From Synechococcales cyanobacterium 340R_concoct_173_sub (GTDB taxonomy: Bacteria > Cyanobacteriota > Cyanobacteriia > Leptolyngbyales > Leptolyngbyaceae), in the NCBI GenBank assembly GCA_025354065.1, contig JANXNM010000320.1, positions 1-7,098 of the forward strand: DNA of 7,098 nt, read 5' to 3'. The translations under genes and the position numbers were made by a program. How positions within the stretch are numbered: the stretch's first letter is position 1; every line of letters begins with the position of its first letter. Under the pieces are notes generated by a model. That model searched no databases. It was not told the DNA's origin and saw nothing but the letters and a program-made list of their open reading frames with translations. Shown here one piece after another: positions 1 through 6,417 of the stretch.

Positions 1-1
1 C

Positions 2-403
2 CGCCACTATCTCACTCACTGGTTCCAACTGGGCAAACGCATCATCATTAACAACACCCCCCATACGATCGCCCCTACTCTCAACACCGATCGCCCCAGC
101 CCCGAATTTGAAACCCTCTGGCAGGAAATCCTCGCAAACCCTCACCTCGCCTACCTCGAAGACAGCGAAATAGACCTCGCTCAACTCCTCACCGGAACCT
201 GGGAAATCGTTGACTGCGCAAGATGCGAAATGCCTATTCCCCTAAAAATTGCAGGCATCATCGACAACCATTGCATCTGCCAAAACATGGACACCTGGCC
301 CAACAGCAATACCCTCGAACCCCACAAGCCCATCAATACAGCCCAACACCTCCAACAACTGCGTCAACGCCTCACTTCTTCTTCACAATCACACGCTTCT
401 TAA
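2..403 (+). CDS. 3' end of a conserved-looking protein with a CxxC/CxC cysteine cluster, function unknown
   Basis: An open frame enters from the left edge (first full codon at base 2) and runs 133 codons to TAA at 401-403. I do not recognise the family. The visible part has an aromatic start ([16 protein letters not shown]), an acidic middle, and a cysteine cluster: C72 and C75 (DCARC) followed by C91 and C93 (HCICQ). This spacing could bind a metal such as zinc, which is inference. Codon use is rich in C-ending codons, like rnz and the gene at 6748, and unlike the AT-rich island between them, so it belongs to the host backbone. Its last 32 bp overlap the 3' end of the convergent rnz gene. 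The low-complexity C-terminus (SSSQSHAS) lies within that overlap. The start and most of the protein may be outside the window. Confidence 0.7.
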   Translation, partial: RHYLTHWFQLGKRIIINNTPHTIAPTLNTDRPSPEFETLWQEILANPHLAYLEDSEIDLAQLLTGTWEIVDCARCEMPIPLKIAGIIDNHCICQNMDTWPNSNTLEPHKPINTAQHLQQLRQRLTSSSQSHAS

Positions 404-1415
404 CCTCAACACCTACAGTCTCATCCTGCGACACATTTCGAGTCTCAACTTGCGCCTCAATCTGAGACTCCGTGTTCCCCTCTCGTCGCCTCGGGATCTC
501 AAACGACCAAAAATCCTTCGCCATCAACGTGTTTGGAAAAATCGATCGCGCCTCCATCAATAAATCCTTCCACTCCAGCCCCCCATTCCCCGGCGCATAC
601 CTCGGACTAAAATGCGTCATCAACAATGTATCTACCCCCGCCAAATGAGCCGTCTGAGCCGCCATCGTAGACGTTGAATGTTGCCGAGCAATAGCCATCT
701 CCGCATCCGCATGGGAATAGGTCGCCTCATGAATCAACACATCTGCCCCCCGTGCCAACTCCACCGCCCGATCGCAAAAAACGGTATCCGTACAATAAAC
801 AACACTTCGACCCCGCTCCATCGGACCCACAAAATCCGCACCCTCAAACACCCGTCCATCCGGCAACGTCACCCGCTCCCCCCGCTTCAATTGCCCATAA
901 ACCGGACCAAACGGAATTCCCAACGCCTTCGCCTTCTCCACATCAAAAATTCCCACCTTATCGCGCTCCGTCACCCGAAACCCATGGGCCGTCACCCGAT
1001 GCTTCAGCAGCGCACAATCTACTCGAAACTCACCATCATCCATCACAAATCCGGGCTTCACCACATGTACCCGCACCGGATAGGACAAATGGGTCTGTGA
1101 AAAACGCCGCGCCGCCGCCAAATAATCCCCCAACTCCGGCGGTCCATAAATATCAATCTCTGACACTGCCCCCGCTAACCCACAACTCGCCAACAGCCCC
1201 ATCAACCCAAAAATATGGTCTCCATGCATATGCGTAATAAAAATTCGGCGAATCTGACTCGATCGCAACTCACTCCGTAAAAATTGATGCTGTGTCCCCT
1301 CTCCACAATCGAACAACCACACCTCCGATCGCTGCGGCAACCTTAACGCCACACTCGACACATTCCGCGATCGCGTCGGCACTCCAGAACTCGTCCCCAA
1401 AAAAGTAATCTCCAT
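372..1415 (-). CDS. rnz: Ribonuclease Z (tRNA 3'-processing endonuclease)
   Basis: RNase Z cuts the 3' trailer from precursor tRNAs in the cytoplasm, leaving a 3'-OH for CCA addition or use. The 347-residue product opens with the family signature [14 protein letters not shown]. It carries the metallo-beta-lactamase zinc ligands: H62, H64, D66 and H67 (THMHGDH), H139 (LLKHRV), D210 (YCTDT) and H268 (MTHFSPRY), plus the HEAT motif (H229-T232) and an HST motif at 246-248. The flexible-arm segment ([14 protein letters not shown], about 166-179) that grips tRNA is present. The family usually ends near residue 310-320. Here about 35 extra residues form a charged tail ending [10 protein letters not shown], and this tail is what overlaps the convergent gene at 372-403. 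The ATG at 1413-1415 is preceded by a GAGGGGGA ribosome-site-like stretch, and a putative promoter lies at 1455-1483. Confidence 0.96.
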   Translation of the reverse strand: MEITFLGTSSGVPTRSRNVSSVALRLPQRSEVWLFDCGEGTQHQFLRSELRSSQIRRIFITHMHGDHIFGLMGLLASCGLAGAVSEIDIYGPPELGDYLAAARRFSQTHLSYPVRVHVVKPGFVMDDGEFRVDCALLKHRVTAHGFRVTERDKVGIFDVEKAKALGIPFGPVYGQLKRGERVTLPDGRVFEGADFVGPMERGRSVVYCTDTVFCDRAVELARGADVLIHEATYSHADAEMAIARQHSTSTMAAQTAHLAGVDTLLMTHFSPRYAPGNGGLEWKDLLMEARSIFPNTLMAKDFWSFEIPRRREGNTESQIEAQVETRNVSQDETVGVEVKKRVIVKKK

Positions 1416-1442
1416 CCCTAATCCCCCTCAGTCAAATCACAG

Positions 1443-1474
1443 AGCAGCAAAACCACTATAAGTCCCCATCACAA
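1443..1474 (+). repeat. 32-bp direct repeat, copy 1 (31/32 match with 6506-6537)
   Basis: The segment matches 6506-6537 in the same orientation with one mismatch (position 27), the first 26 bases being identical (start AGCAGCAAAACC, middle TATAAGTCCCC). Here it occupies the leader and -10 region of rnz. The second copy follows directly on the hicA-like relic near 6418. I do not recognise it as a known cyanobacterial repeat. It could be a short dispersed repeat or a shared fragment of lost hic sequence. Confidence 0.75.
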
Positions 1475-1483
1475 GCACATCAA
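1455..1483 (-). promoter_or_regulatory. Putative sigma-70-type promoter of rnz
   Basis: On the minus strand TTGATG (1478-1483; 4/6 match to TTGACA) and TATAGT (1455-1460; 5/6 match to TATAAT) are separated by exactly 17 bp. Transcription would start near 1447-1449, giving a leader of about 33 nt before the rnz ATG at 1415, with a G-rich ribosome-site-like stretch in that leader. The -10 box lies inside the 32-bp repeat at 1443-1474. Called from pattern only. Confidence 0.5.
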
Positions 1484-1525
1484 CAAAGCGGTTACAAACG
1501 ATCAGCCATCCAAGACATCTCTCCT

Positions 1526-1797
1526 ATGCTGACAAAGTACATTCAATCAGCCTTAACACACGCAGTCTTCGAGTCTATTGAAGATGAATTAGTTTGCTAT
1601 GCGCCTCAGATTCAAGGCGTATGGGCAAAGGCTCTCACCTAAGTTAATGCTTAATCGAATTCGGATTGGTGTTAGAAGAATAGATCTTATTCGGTCTCAG
1701 AATGGGACAAACTATTCCTACGATCGACGGACTCAATTTTGAGTTTGTAGAAATGAACAATGAAGGAGGACGTCGATGCAGTAGCGAATTACTCTAG
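1526..1797 (+). pseudogene. hicB: Degraded HicB-family antitoxin gene
   Basis: The ATG frame (1526-1642) encodes 38 residues: MLTKYIQSALTHAVFESIED, then ELVCYAPQIQGVWAKALT. This resembles the N-terminus of cyanobacterial HicB-type antitoxins (MLTxYIQAAL...GEIPExQGVWA). The remainder is found in another frame after loss of one base near 1639: S-stop-CLIEFGLVLEE-stop, then ILFGLRMGQTIPTIDGLNFE and FVEMNNE. That is the HicB C-terminal half (VLEEWILFGLRxGxxIPxIDG). Lesions are the one-base deletion, TAA at 1645-1647 (probably from GAA) and TAG at 1681-1683 in place of the conserved Trp of EEWIL. The shifted frame ends at TAG 1795-1797. In the family HicB neutralises the HicA mRNA interferase and represses its operon; this copy cannot make a full antitoxin. 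The C-terminal part is related to 6361-6408. Confidence 0.8.
1764..1778 (+). promoter_or_regulatory. Orphan strong Shine-Dalgarno plus ATG after the hicB relic
   Basis: AGGAGG (1764-1769) stands 6 nt before ATG 1776-1778, an optimal ribosome-site spacing overlapping the end of the hicB frame. Translation from this ATG stops at the third codon (TAG 1782-1784). In the second hic relic the hicA-like frame begins directly after the hicB tail, so this probably is the leftover start signal of a lost hicA. The following bases TGC AGT AGC GAA TTA (1777-1791) read CSSEL in the hicB-tail frame, as do 6489-6503 in the second relic, with different codons for both serines. Confidence 0.4.
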
Positions 1798-1849
1798 GTA
1801 GCTTTAGTCTGAACAGGCTCATGATAGTGTACGCACGCTCTCCTAATTA

Positions 1850-1874
1850 TAGCAATAGCCATGAGTGTTAGGAC
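1850..1874 (+). repeat. Left terminal inverted repeat of the IS
   Basis: Begins TAGCAATAGCC and ends GTGTTAGGAC. It matches the reverse complement of 2776-2800 at 24 of 25 positions and is preceded by the TA target dinucleotide at 1848-1849. Confidence 0.92.
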
Positions 1875-1897
1875 ATAGGGTAGAATAGAAAAAATGA

Positions 1898-2782
1898 ATG
1901 GCAACAGAAATGGCAAAACCGTATAGTAATGACTTTAGGCAAAAAGTCATCACAGCAATAGAGCGCGATGGACGAAAAAAAGGAGAAGTGAGCGAAATCT
2001 TTAATATCAGTCGCAACACAATCAACTTATGGCTCAAACGAAAAGAACAAACAGGCGTAGTATTTCCAAAATCGACAAAACCATTGAGTGGTAGAGATAA
2101 AATTACCAATTGGGAAACGTTCAAACTATTTGCAACGGAGAATAGTTCAAAAACCCAGTCTCAAATGGCTCAGTTGTGGGAAGGGGAAATTAGTAGCCGG
2201 ACCATCAGCAGAGCATTAGCACGAATTGGATTCACGCGAAAAAAAGAGTTATGGGTACAGCGAACGGGATGAAGCCAAGCGTCAAGTATTTCTGGAGCAA
2301 CTAACCCAGATTGAGACAGGAGATATTGTCTATGCGGATGAAGCGGGGATGGATAATCGAGATGAATATGCTTATGGATGGAATGAAAAAGGCGAACGAC
2401 TCTATGCGCTCAAGTCAGGGCGCAGACCGGGAAGAGTCAACATGATTGCCGCTTATTGTGACCACAAATTGATGGCACCATTTACGGTTGAAGGCGCTTG
2501 TAACCGAACTGTATTTGAAACCTGGATTGAGCTTGTTTGATTAAATGTTCAAAACCAGGACAGTGGTTAATCATTGATAATGCAACTTTTCATAAAGGAG
2601 GGCGGATTGAACAATTGATAAAAGAAGCTGGGTGTCATTTGCTCTATTTGCCACCTTACTCTCCCGATTTCAATAAGATTGAACGATGTTGGTCATGGCT
2701 CAAACATCGCATTCGTCAATGTCTTCATGACTTTGACTGTTTACGAGATGCTATGGAGCATATTTTAAAACTTGCGTCCTAA
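1898..2782 (+). pseudogene. IS630/Tc1-mariner DDE transposase, split over three frame segments
   Basis: Three segments join into one transposase of about 294 residues. Segment 1 (from ATG 1898) has the DNA-binding helix-turn-helix (PYSNDFRQKV...NISRNTINLWLKR) and runs to GFTRKK at the A7 tract 2239-2245. Segment 2 continues in the +1 frame with SYGYSERDEAKRQVFLEQL and the first catalytic Asp (YADEAG, codon 2337-2339), reaching TGA at 2538-2540. Segment 3 resumes one base back with LIKCSKPGQWLIIDNATFHK (second Asp, codon 2576-2578) and PPYSPDFNKIERCW (Glu, codon 2681-2683), giving DD34E. With six As instead of seven the first break disappears, so it could be a mutation or a recoding/slippage site. 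The second break, after FETWIEL, looks like one lost base. The TAA stop (2780-2782) lies inside the right inverted repeat. Function: cut-and-paste transposition at TA, presumably lost here. Confidence 0.9.
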
Positions 2783-2800
2783 CACTCATGGCAATTGCTA
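2776..2800 (-). repeat. Right terminal inverted repeat of the IS
   Basis: Begins GTCCTAACAC and ends CAATTGCTA. It is the inverted partner of 1850-1874 with one mismatch and is followed by TA at 2801-2802. The transposase stop codon overlaps its first bases. Confidence 0.92.
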
Positions 2801-2946
2801 TATTAATGGGACGTATGTTAGGTAAGTGTGCAATATTTCTTAATAGAGTGTTGCTAACTTTTAATCCAGGGGAAGACTAGGGTTGGCAATCTAGCGACTA
2901 ACCTTCTTACAGCTAGTAGTTACAAGAAAGGTAGCGTAAATTATCA

Positions 2947-3522
2947 ATGGAAAATATCAGCGAAAAGAATAATTCACAGATAGATAATGTTAAAGAGTTT
3001 GCTGAATCTGTTTGTGATAGCAATACTCTTTGGAATCTTCTAATCAAGAAGAAAGTTACTTGATTTAATAAAGAAGTTAAATATATAATTATTTATGGGG
3101 GCAGCCAAGAGAAAGGTACTAAATACCTTGAATTCGGAAGAGTTCGCTCGATAAGCTGTACTCAAAAAAATCAAAATCTAACCATTCAAATAGATTACGG
3201 AAATGAATTTTATGTTAAGTACTCAAGAGAAGAATTTATTGAACAATTTAACCTTGTTTTTCCACCCATACCATTTCAAAAAATTGTTGAATTAAAACAG
3301 AAAGAGGAAGAGAAGAAAAGCAAAACAGAAAGATTAGAATACGCAATAGAGAGACGGAAAAAGGAAAAAAAATTAGCTCTAGAACAATTCTTACAGAAGC
3401 AAGAAGAAACCAGGTTAGAGTTAGAAAAGCAAAGGCTACAAGCAATTGAGAGAGAAGCTGAGAGGGAAGCGAAAAAGCAACGTTTAATTGAAAATCTAAC
3501 TAACATTTTTCAAGAAGATTTT
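2947..3522 (+). pseudogene. N-terminal part of the helicase gene, cut by an in-frame TGA
   Basis: The helicase frame extends upstream of the first usable start in the helicase open frame (TTG 3523). From ATG 2947 it reads MENISEKNNSQIDNVKEF...NLLIKKKVT (38 codons), meets TGA at 3061-3063, and is then open without a break through to the helicase stop at 5985. An in-frame TAG at 2932-2934 bounds it upstream. No ATG, GTG or TTG occurs in frame between the TGA and 3523, so this stretch is unlikely to be a separate gene. It encodes a small, probably beta-rich domain (about residues 40-108, with GRVRSIS and LTIQIDYGNEFYVKYSREEF), then a strongly charged coiled coil (about 112-182, rich in K, E, R and Q). 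The likeliest explanation is a nonsense mutation, for example TGG (Trp) to TGA; a sequencing error is possible. Any ribosome site before ATG 2947 is weak. Confidence 0.75.
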
Positions 3523-5985
3523 TTGTCAGTTGATTTATTTTATCGAAATGACTGTGCCCACTACTTATCTAATAACGAGTATCAGACCAGAAAATCACTC
3601 TACGTTCAATCTTGGATAGAAAAAAATCTGTCACTGAAACCAGACCTTGAACAAGCAGCAGCGATCGGGGCAGTTGAAGGTCATGTGCAAGTAGTTGCTA
3701 GAGCTGGCAGTGGTAAAACTAGGACTTTAGTTAGCCGAGCTTTGTTTCTGCAAAAGCATTGCAATGTTTCTCCACATGAAATGTTATTACTAGCTTTCAA
3801 TAAAAAAGCTGCAAATGAAATACGCGATCGTCTAACGGAGCAATCCCAAAATTCTATTCCTCATGTTATGATATTTCATGCTTTAGCTTATGCACTTGTT
3901 CATCCTGAAGAAGATATTATTTTCAATGAACCAGATGGAGAGCAAAGTAAAAGCCGTGCCTTACAGACAGTCATTGATGATTACTTGCGCGATCCAGATT
4001 ACTGGAAAAAAATTCGTGATTTGATGACGAGCCATTTTCGTGAGGATTGGGAAAGTATTATTTTAGGCCGTTACGATAAAAATCCTGAAGAACTATTGAA
4101 ACATCGTCGTTCTTTGCGAAAAGAGAGCCTTAGAGGAGAATATGTAAAGTCTTTTGGCGAAAAAACAATTGCAGATTTTTTATTTGAACATAATATTAAT
4201 TATAAATATGAGCACAGCTTTTTGTGGGGTGGAATTAATTACCGTCCTGACTTCACCATTTTTACTGGCGATAAGCAAGGCATAATTATTGAATATTTCG
4301 GATTGAAGGGTGATCCTGACTATGATGAAATGTCAGAAGAGAAACGACAATACTGGAAAAATAAAGATGAGTGGCAGTTAATTGAGTTCTACCCTAATGA
4401 CTTAACAGAAAATGGTATCAAAGACTTTTATGCTTTACTAAAAAATTCTCTTGAAAAATATAAAATCCCTTGTAATCGTTTGAGTGAGGAAGAAATTTGG
4501 CTCCGTATCAAAGACCGAGCTATTGATCGATTCACTAGAGCGATGGAAAACTTTATTCAACGATGCCGAAAATTGATTCTTTCACTGGAAGAGCTAATAG
4601 AAATAATAGCTAACCATATTTGTGTGAATGAAGTTGAACAACGCTTTTTAGAATTAGCTAAGACATTCTATCAAGCCTACCTTGAACGTCTTCAGGCAAC
4701 AGGTGAAGAGGATTTCGATGGATTGATGCAAAGGGCCTCTGAGGTAGTCACTTCAGGACGTACAGTATTTCGGCGAAAATCTGGCATCGGAGACTTAAAG
4801 AACCTACGATACATATTTATTGATGAATATCAAGATTTCTCTAAGCTCTTTCATTGTCTAATAGAAGCTATTCGGATGCAAAATCCTGGCGTTCAGCTTT
4901 TTTGTGTTGGTGATGACTGGCAAGCAATTAACGGATTTGCTGGTTCTGATTTATCTTTTTATCAAAACTTCGAGAGATTTTTCCAACCCTCCAAAAAACT
5001 TACTATTGGTACTAATTATCGTTCAGCAGTTTCGATCGTGAATGTTAGCAATCAACTAATGAAGGGGCTAGGTATTTCTGCTCGTGAGAATAATAAATTA
5101 TTAGGGAGAGTTGATATAGCTCATCTTAGTAGCTTTAAACCGTCTCCGGTCGAGCAACAGGACCATCTAGGAGATGATTTTACACCTGCTATTTTATGTT
5201 TAATCAATAGAGCATTAAAGGAGGATAAAAGTGTAGTCTTACTCAGTCGAAAAAATAGTCTGCCTTATTATATAAACTATGGAGGAAAGGGCAATAAAGG
5301 GCAAAATAAACTAGCCAATTTTCTAGAACTGTTACGCTCAAAATTTCCTGAGCCATTAAGGGAAAAGATAAATATATCGACGACTCACAAATATAAAGGT
5401 CTAGAAAAACAGGTCGTTATTATCCTAGATGCTATCTTCAAATCTTACCCATTACTGCATCCAGATCTAATGTTTACCTTTGCTTTGGGAAGTTCAATTA
5501 GAGGTACAGTGGAGGAGGAACGCCGTCTTTTTTATGTTGCACTAACTCGTGCCGTAGACCATCTAGTTATTTTGACTGAAAAAGACGATATGTCTCCCTT
5601 TGTTGAAGATTTGCAAGGTAGCGTAGATATTCCTTTATTGGACTGGACAACTTGTCCTCCTATTGTTGGAGAGTTAAGGCGAATTACGGTTAGGATAGCT
5701 AACCAAAGTGGAAAGGGTAGTAATGGTACTTTCACAATTAAGGAGCGACTAAAGGCTGAAGGTTATGGATGGGATGCTCGATTAAAAACTTGGTGGCGAA
5801 ATTGCTCAGCACAAAATTTCTCAATACAGTCATTCTTCGCCAACACTCAATGGGTTTCCTGTGCAAGCGGCATTCAACTGCAATTTTTTGACGACTTAGA
5901 GAATATATTGGCTAGCTATGTTATTGATGGTGGTCAACATAGCTGCATTTTTGATGATTTTTCTACGGAATGCGGATTTGATTAG
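3523..5985 (+). CDS. UvrD/Rep-like SF1A helicase with a PD-(D/E)XK-like insert; C-terminal part of a longer broken gene
   Basis: All SF1A motifs are present; numbering is from TTG 3523 (add 192 for the full frame from 2947). They are: Q motif (LKPDLEQAAA, about 38-47), Walker A ARAGSGKT (K65), motif Ia AFNKKAANEI, FHALAYALV (118-126), Walker B IDEYQD (D434, E435), motif III VGDDWQAIN (Q467), motif IV NYRS (R500), motif V STTHKYKGLE (619-628) and motif VI VALTRA (R676). ATP-driven 3'-to-5' DNA unwinding is expected. Between 1B and motif II sits a nuclease-like insert (about 207-295): FGEKTIADFL (E213), YRPDF (D243), IIIEYFG (E257), with no plain ExK lysine (K262 is near). After motif VI, about 718-790 form a small module with GYGWDARLKTWW, like DUF5710-type domains. 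AAGAAG lies 5 nt before TTG 3523, so reinitiation here is conceivable, but the native start is probably 2947. AT-rich composition suggests transfer. A DNA repair or phage-defence role is inference. Confidence 0.85.
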   Translation: MSVDLFYRNDCAHYLSNNEYQTRKSLYVQSWIEKNLSLKPDLEQAAAIGAVEGHVQVVARAGSGKTRTLVSRALFLQKHCNVSPHEMLLLAFNKKAANEIRDRLTEQSQNSIPHVMIFHALAYALVHPEEDIIFNEPDGEQSKSRALQTVIDDYLRDPDYWKKIRDLMTSHFREDWESIILGRYDKNPEELLKHRRSLRKESLRGEYVKSFGEKTIADFLFEHNINYKYEHSFLWGGINYRPDFTIFTGDKQGIIIEYFGLKGDPDYDEMSEEKRQYWKNKDEWQLIEFYPNDLTENGIKDFYALLKNSLEKYKIPCNRLSEEEIWLRIKDRAIDRFTRAMENFIQRCRKLILSLEELIEIIANHICVNEVEQRFLELAKTFYQAYLERLQATGEEDFDGLMQRASEVVTSGRTVFRRKSGIGDLKNLRYIFIDEYQDFSKLFHCLIEAIRMQNPGVQLFCVGDDWQAINGFAGSDLSFYQNFERFFQPSKKLTIGTNYRSAVSIVNVSNQLMKGLGISARENNKLLGRVDIAHLSSFKPSPVEQQDHLGDDFTPAILCLINRALKEDKSVVLLSRKNSLPYYINYGGKGNKGQNKLANFLELLRSKFPEPLREKINISTTHKYKGLEKQVVIILDAIFKSYPLLHPDLMFTFALGSSIRGTVEEERRLFYVALTRAVDHLVILTEKDDMSPFVEDLQGSVDIPLLDWTTCPPIVGELRRITVRIANQSGKGSNGTFTIKERLKAEGYGWDARLKTWWRNCSAQNFSIQSFFANTQWVSCASGIQLQFFDDLENILASYVIDGGQHSCIFDDFSTECGFD

Positions 5986-6348
5986 ATCGACTCTTAGATA
6001 ACGATTCTGAAGACTTGAAATCTTTCCGTTGGGTTTAGCACAGCATAGTTACAGGTTTGGAAGTCAGAGATTGCTAGGGACATGGCTCGTCGTGCCCAAA
6101 CCCAACAGAGAGATACAAAGAACTTTACGGATTTATGTAATCCTCATTTCCACATAGATTTCATTGCATTGATTCTAGGTATAAAATTTTACTCCCTGCT
6201 ACTGAAGAGAAAGGTTAGGTTGACATGCAATTCTAAACATTTAGACATGCCCTCATCCCCCAACTTAATGACTAACAATCCATAGCCTATGGAATTTCTA
6301 CTAGACGGTGTTTTCAGATAAACCGTTGACAAGCGACTATTATCCTCA
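5986..6348. other. Non-coding AT-rich stretch between helicase and second hic relic
   Basis: About 360 bp with no convincing gene. It contains an inverted repeat (6028-6106), a short piece CCCTCATCCCCCAAC (6249-6263) of a kind that recurs between cyanobacterial genes, and isolated promoter-like words (TATAAAAT near 6180, TTGACA near 6220) with poor partners. A 67-codon open frame from 6082 has no recognisable protein character. Confidence 0.5.
6028..6106. repeat. Inverted repeat with GTTGGGTTT/AAACCCAAC arms downstream of the helicase gene
   Basis: The left arm GTTGGGTTTAGCAC (6028-6041) pairs with the right arm GTGCCCAAACCCAAC (6092-6106), leaving a small bulge and an internal segment of about 50 nt. 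GTTGGGTTT...AACCCAAC palindromic repeats are common between cyanobacterial genes, which is the likeliest nature of this one. Lying 40 nt after the helicase stop, it could also act as a transcript-end hairpin, though there is no T-run after it. Confidence 0.55.
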
Positions 6349-6417
6349 ACGTTAATTACCCCTACGATCAACGGACTCAATTTTGAGTTTACAGAGATGA
6401 ATGATGAAAGCTGCCTA
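6349..6417 (+). pseudogene. hicB: HicB antitoxin C-terminal relic (second hic locus)
   Basis: The frame of 6361 reads (L)ITPTINGLNFEFTEMNDES-CL, matching the IPTIDGLNFEFVEMNNE tail of the first hicB relic. Over 1717-1764 versus 6361-6408 I count 42 of 48 identical bases in the same orientation. Several differences are conservative in protein terms (Asp/Asn, Val/Thr). Upstream of about 6349 I cannot follow the rest of an antitoxin: the Trp-Ile-Leu-Phe helix region is missing or eroded, so only the tail remains. The frame runs directly into the hicA-like relic at 6418. Confidence 0.6.

Larger units (their letters stand above)
1850..2800 (+). mobile_element. IS630/Tc1-mariner group insertion sequence, 951 bp, ISY100-like
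   Basis: The ends are inverted repeats of 25 bp (1850-1874 and 2776-2800) differing at one position (left TAGCAATAGCC, right complement TAGCAATTGCC). Each end is bounded by TA (1848-1849 and 2801-2802), which is the target duplication expected for this group. Inside is one transposase gene with a DD34E catalytic triad and an N-terminal helix-turn-helix. Size, TA target and transposase resemble Synechocystis ISY100 (about 947 bp); the assignment is from memory of the family. The almost identical ends indicate a fairly recent insertion, but the transposase frame is broken twice, so this copy is probably movable only by a transposase made elsewhere. It separates the hicB relic from the helicase gene. 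Confidence 0.92.

Noticed and set aside
678..1237. Open frames on the + strand opposite rnz, rich in Pro, His and Thr
   Set aside because: They are antisense shadows of the C-rich rnz gene, with low-complexity composition and no family resemblance.
1843..2124. 93-codon minus-strand frame overlapping the left IS end
   Set aside because: It lies opposite the transposase start and crosses the inverted repeat; no protein features are seen.
2815..2880. 21-codon open frame after the IS (MLGKCAIFLNRVLL...)
   Set aside because: It is too short, with no ribosome site or recognisable family; it might be a fragment of something older but cannot be supported.
3061..3063. TGA as selenocysteine or programmed readthrough
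   Set aside because: No redox-type context, no obvious following stem-loop or CTAG-type readthrough context, and selenoproteins are not expected in a cyanobacterial helicase. A nonsense mutation is simpler.
3248..3506. Hydrophobic Ser/Phe/Leu-rich open frames on the minus strand, looking like membrane proteins
   Set aside because: They are the reverse reading of the Lys/Glu-rich coiled-coil codons of the helicase gene, which always yields Phe, Leu and Ser.
6219..6250. TTGACA near 6220 as a promoter for downstream genes
   Set aside because: At 17 bp spacing the -10 position reads AGACAT, a poor match, and only relics follow before 6748.
6082..6285. 67-codon open frame MARRAQTQQRD...
   Set aside because: Its start overlaps the arm of the inverted repeat, composition is unremarkable, and no domain or ribosome site is visible.
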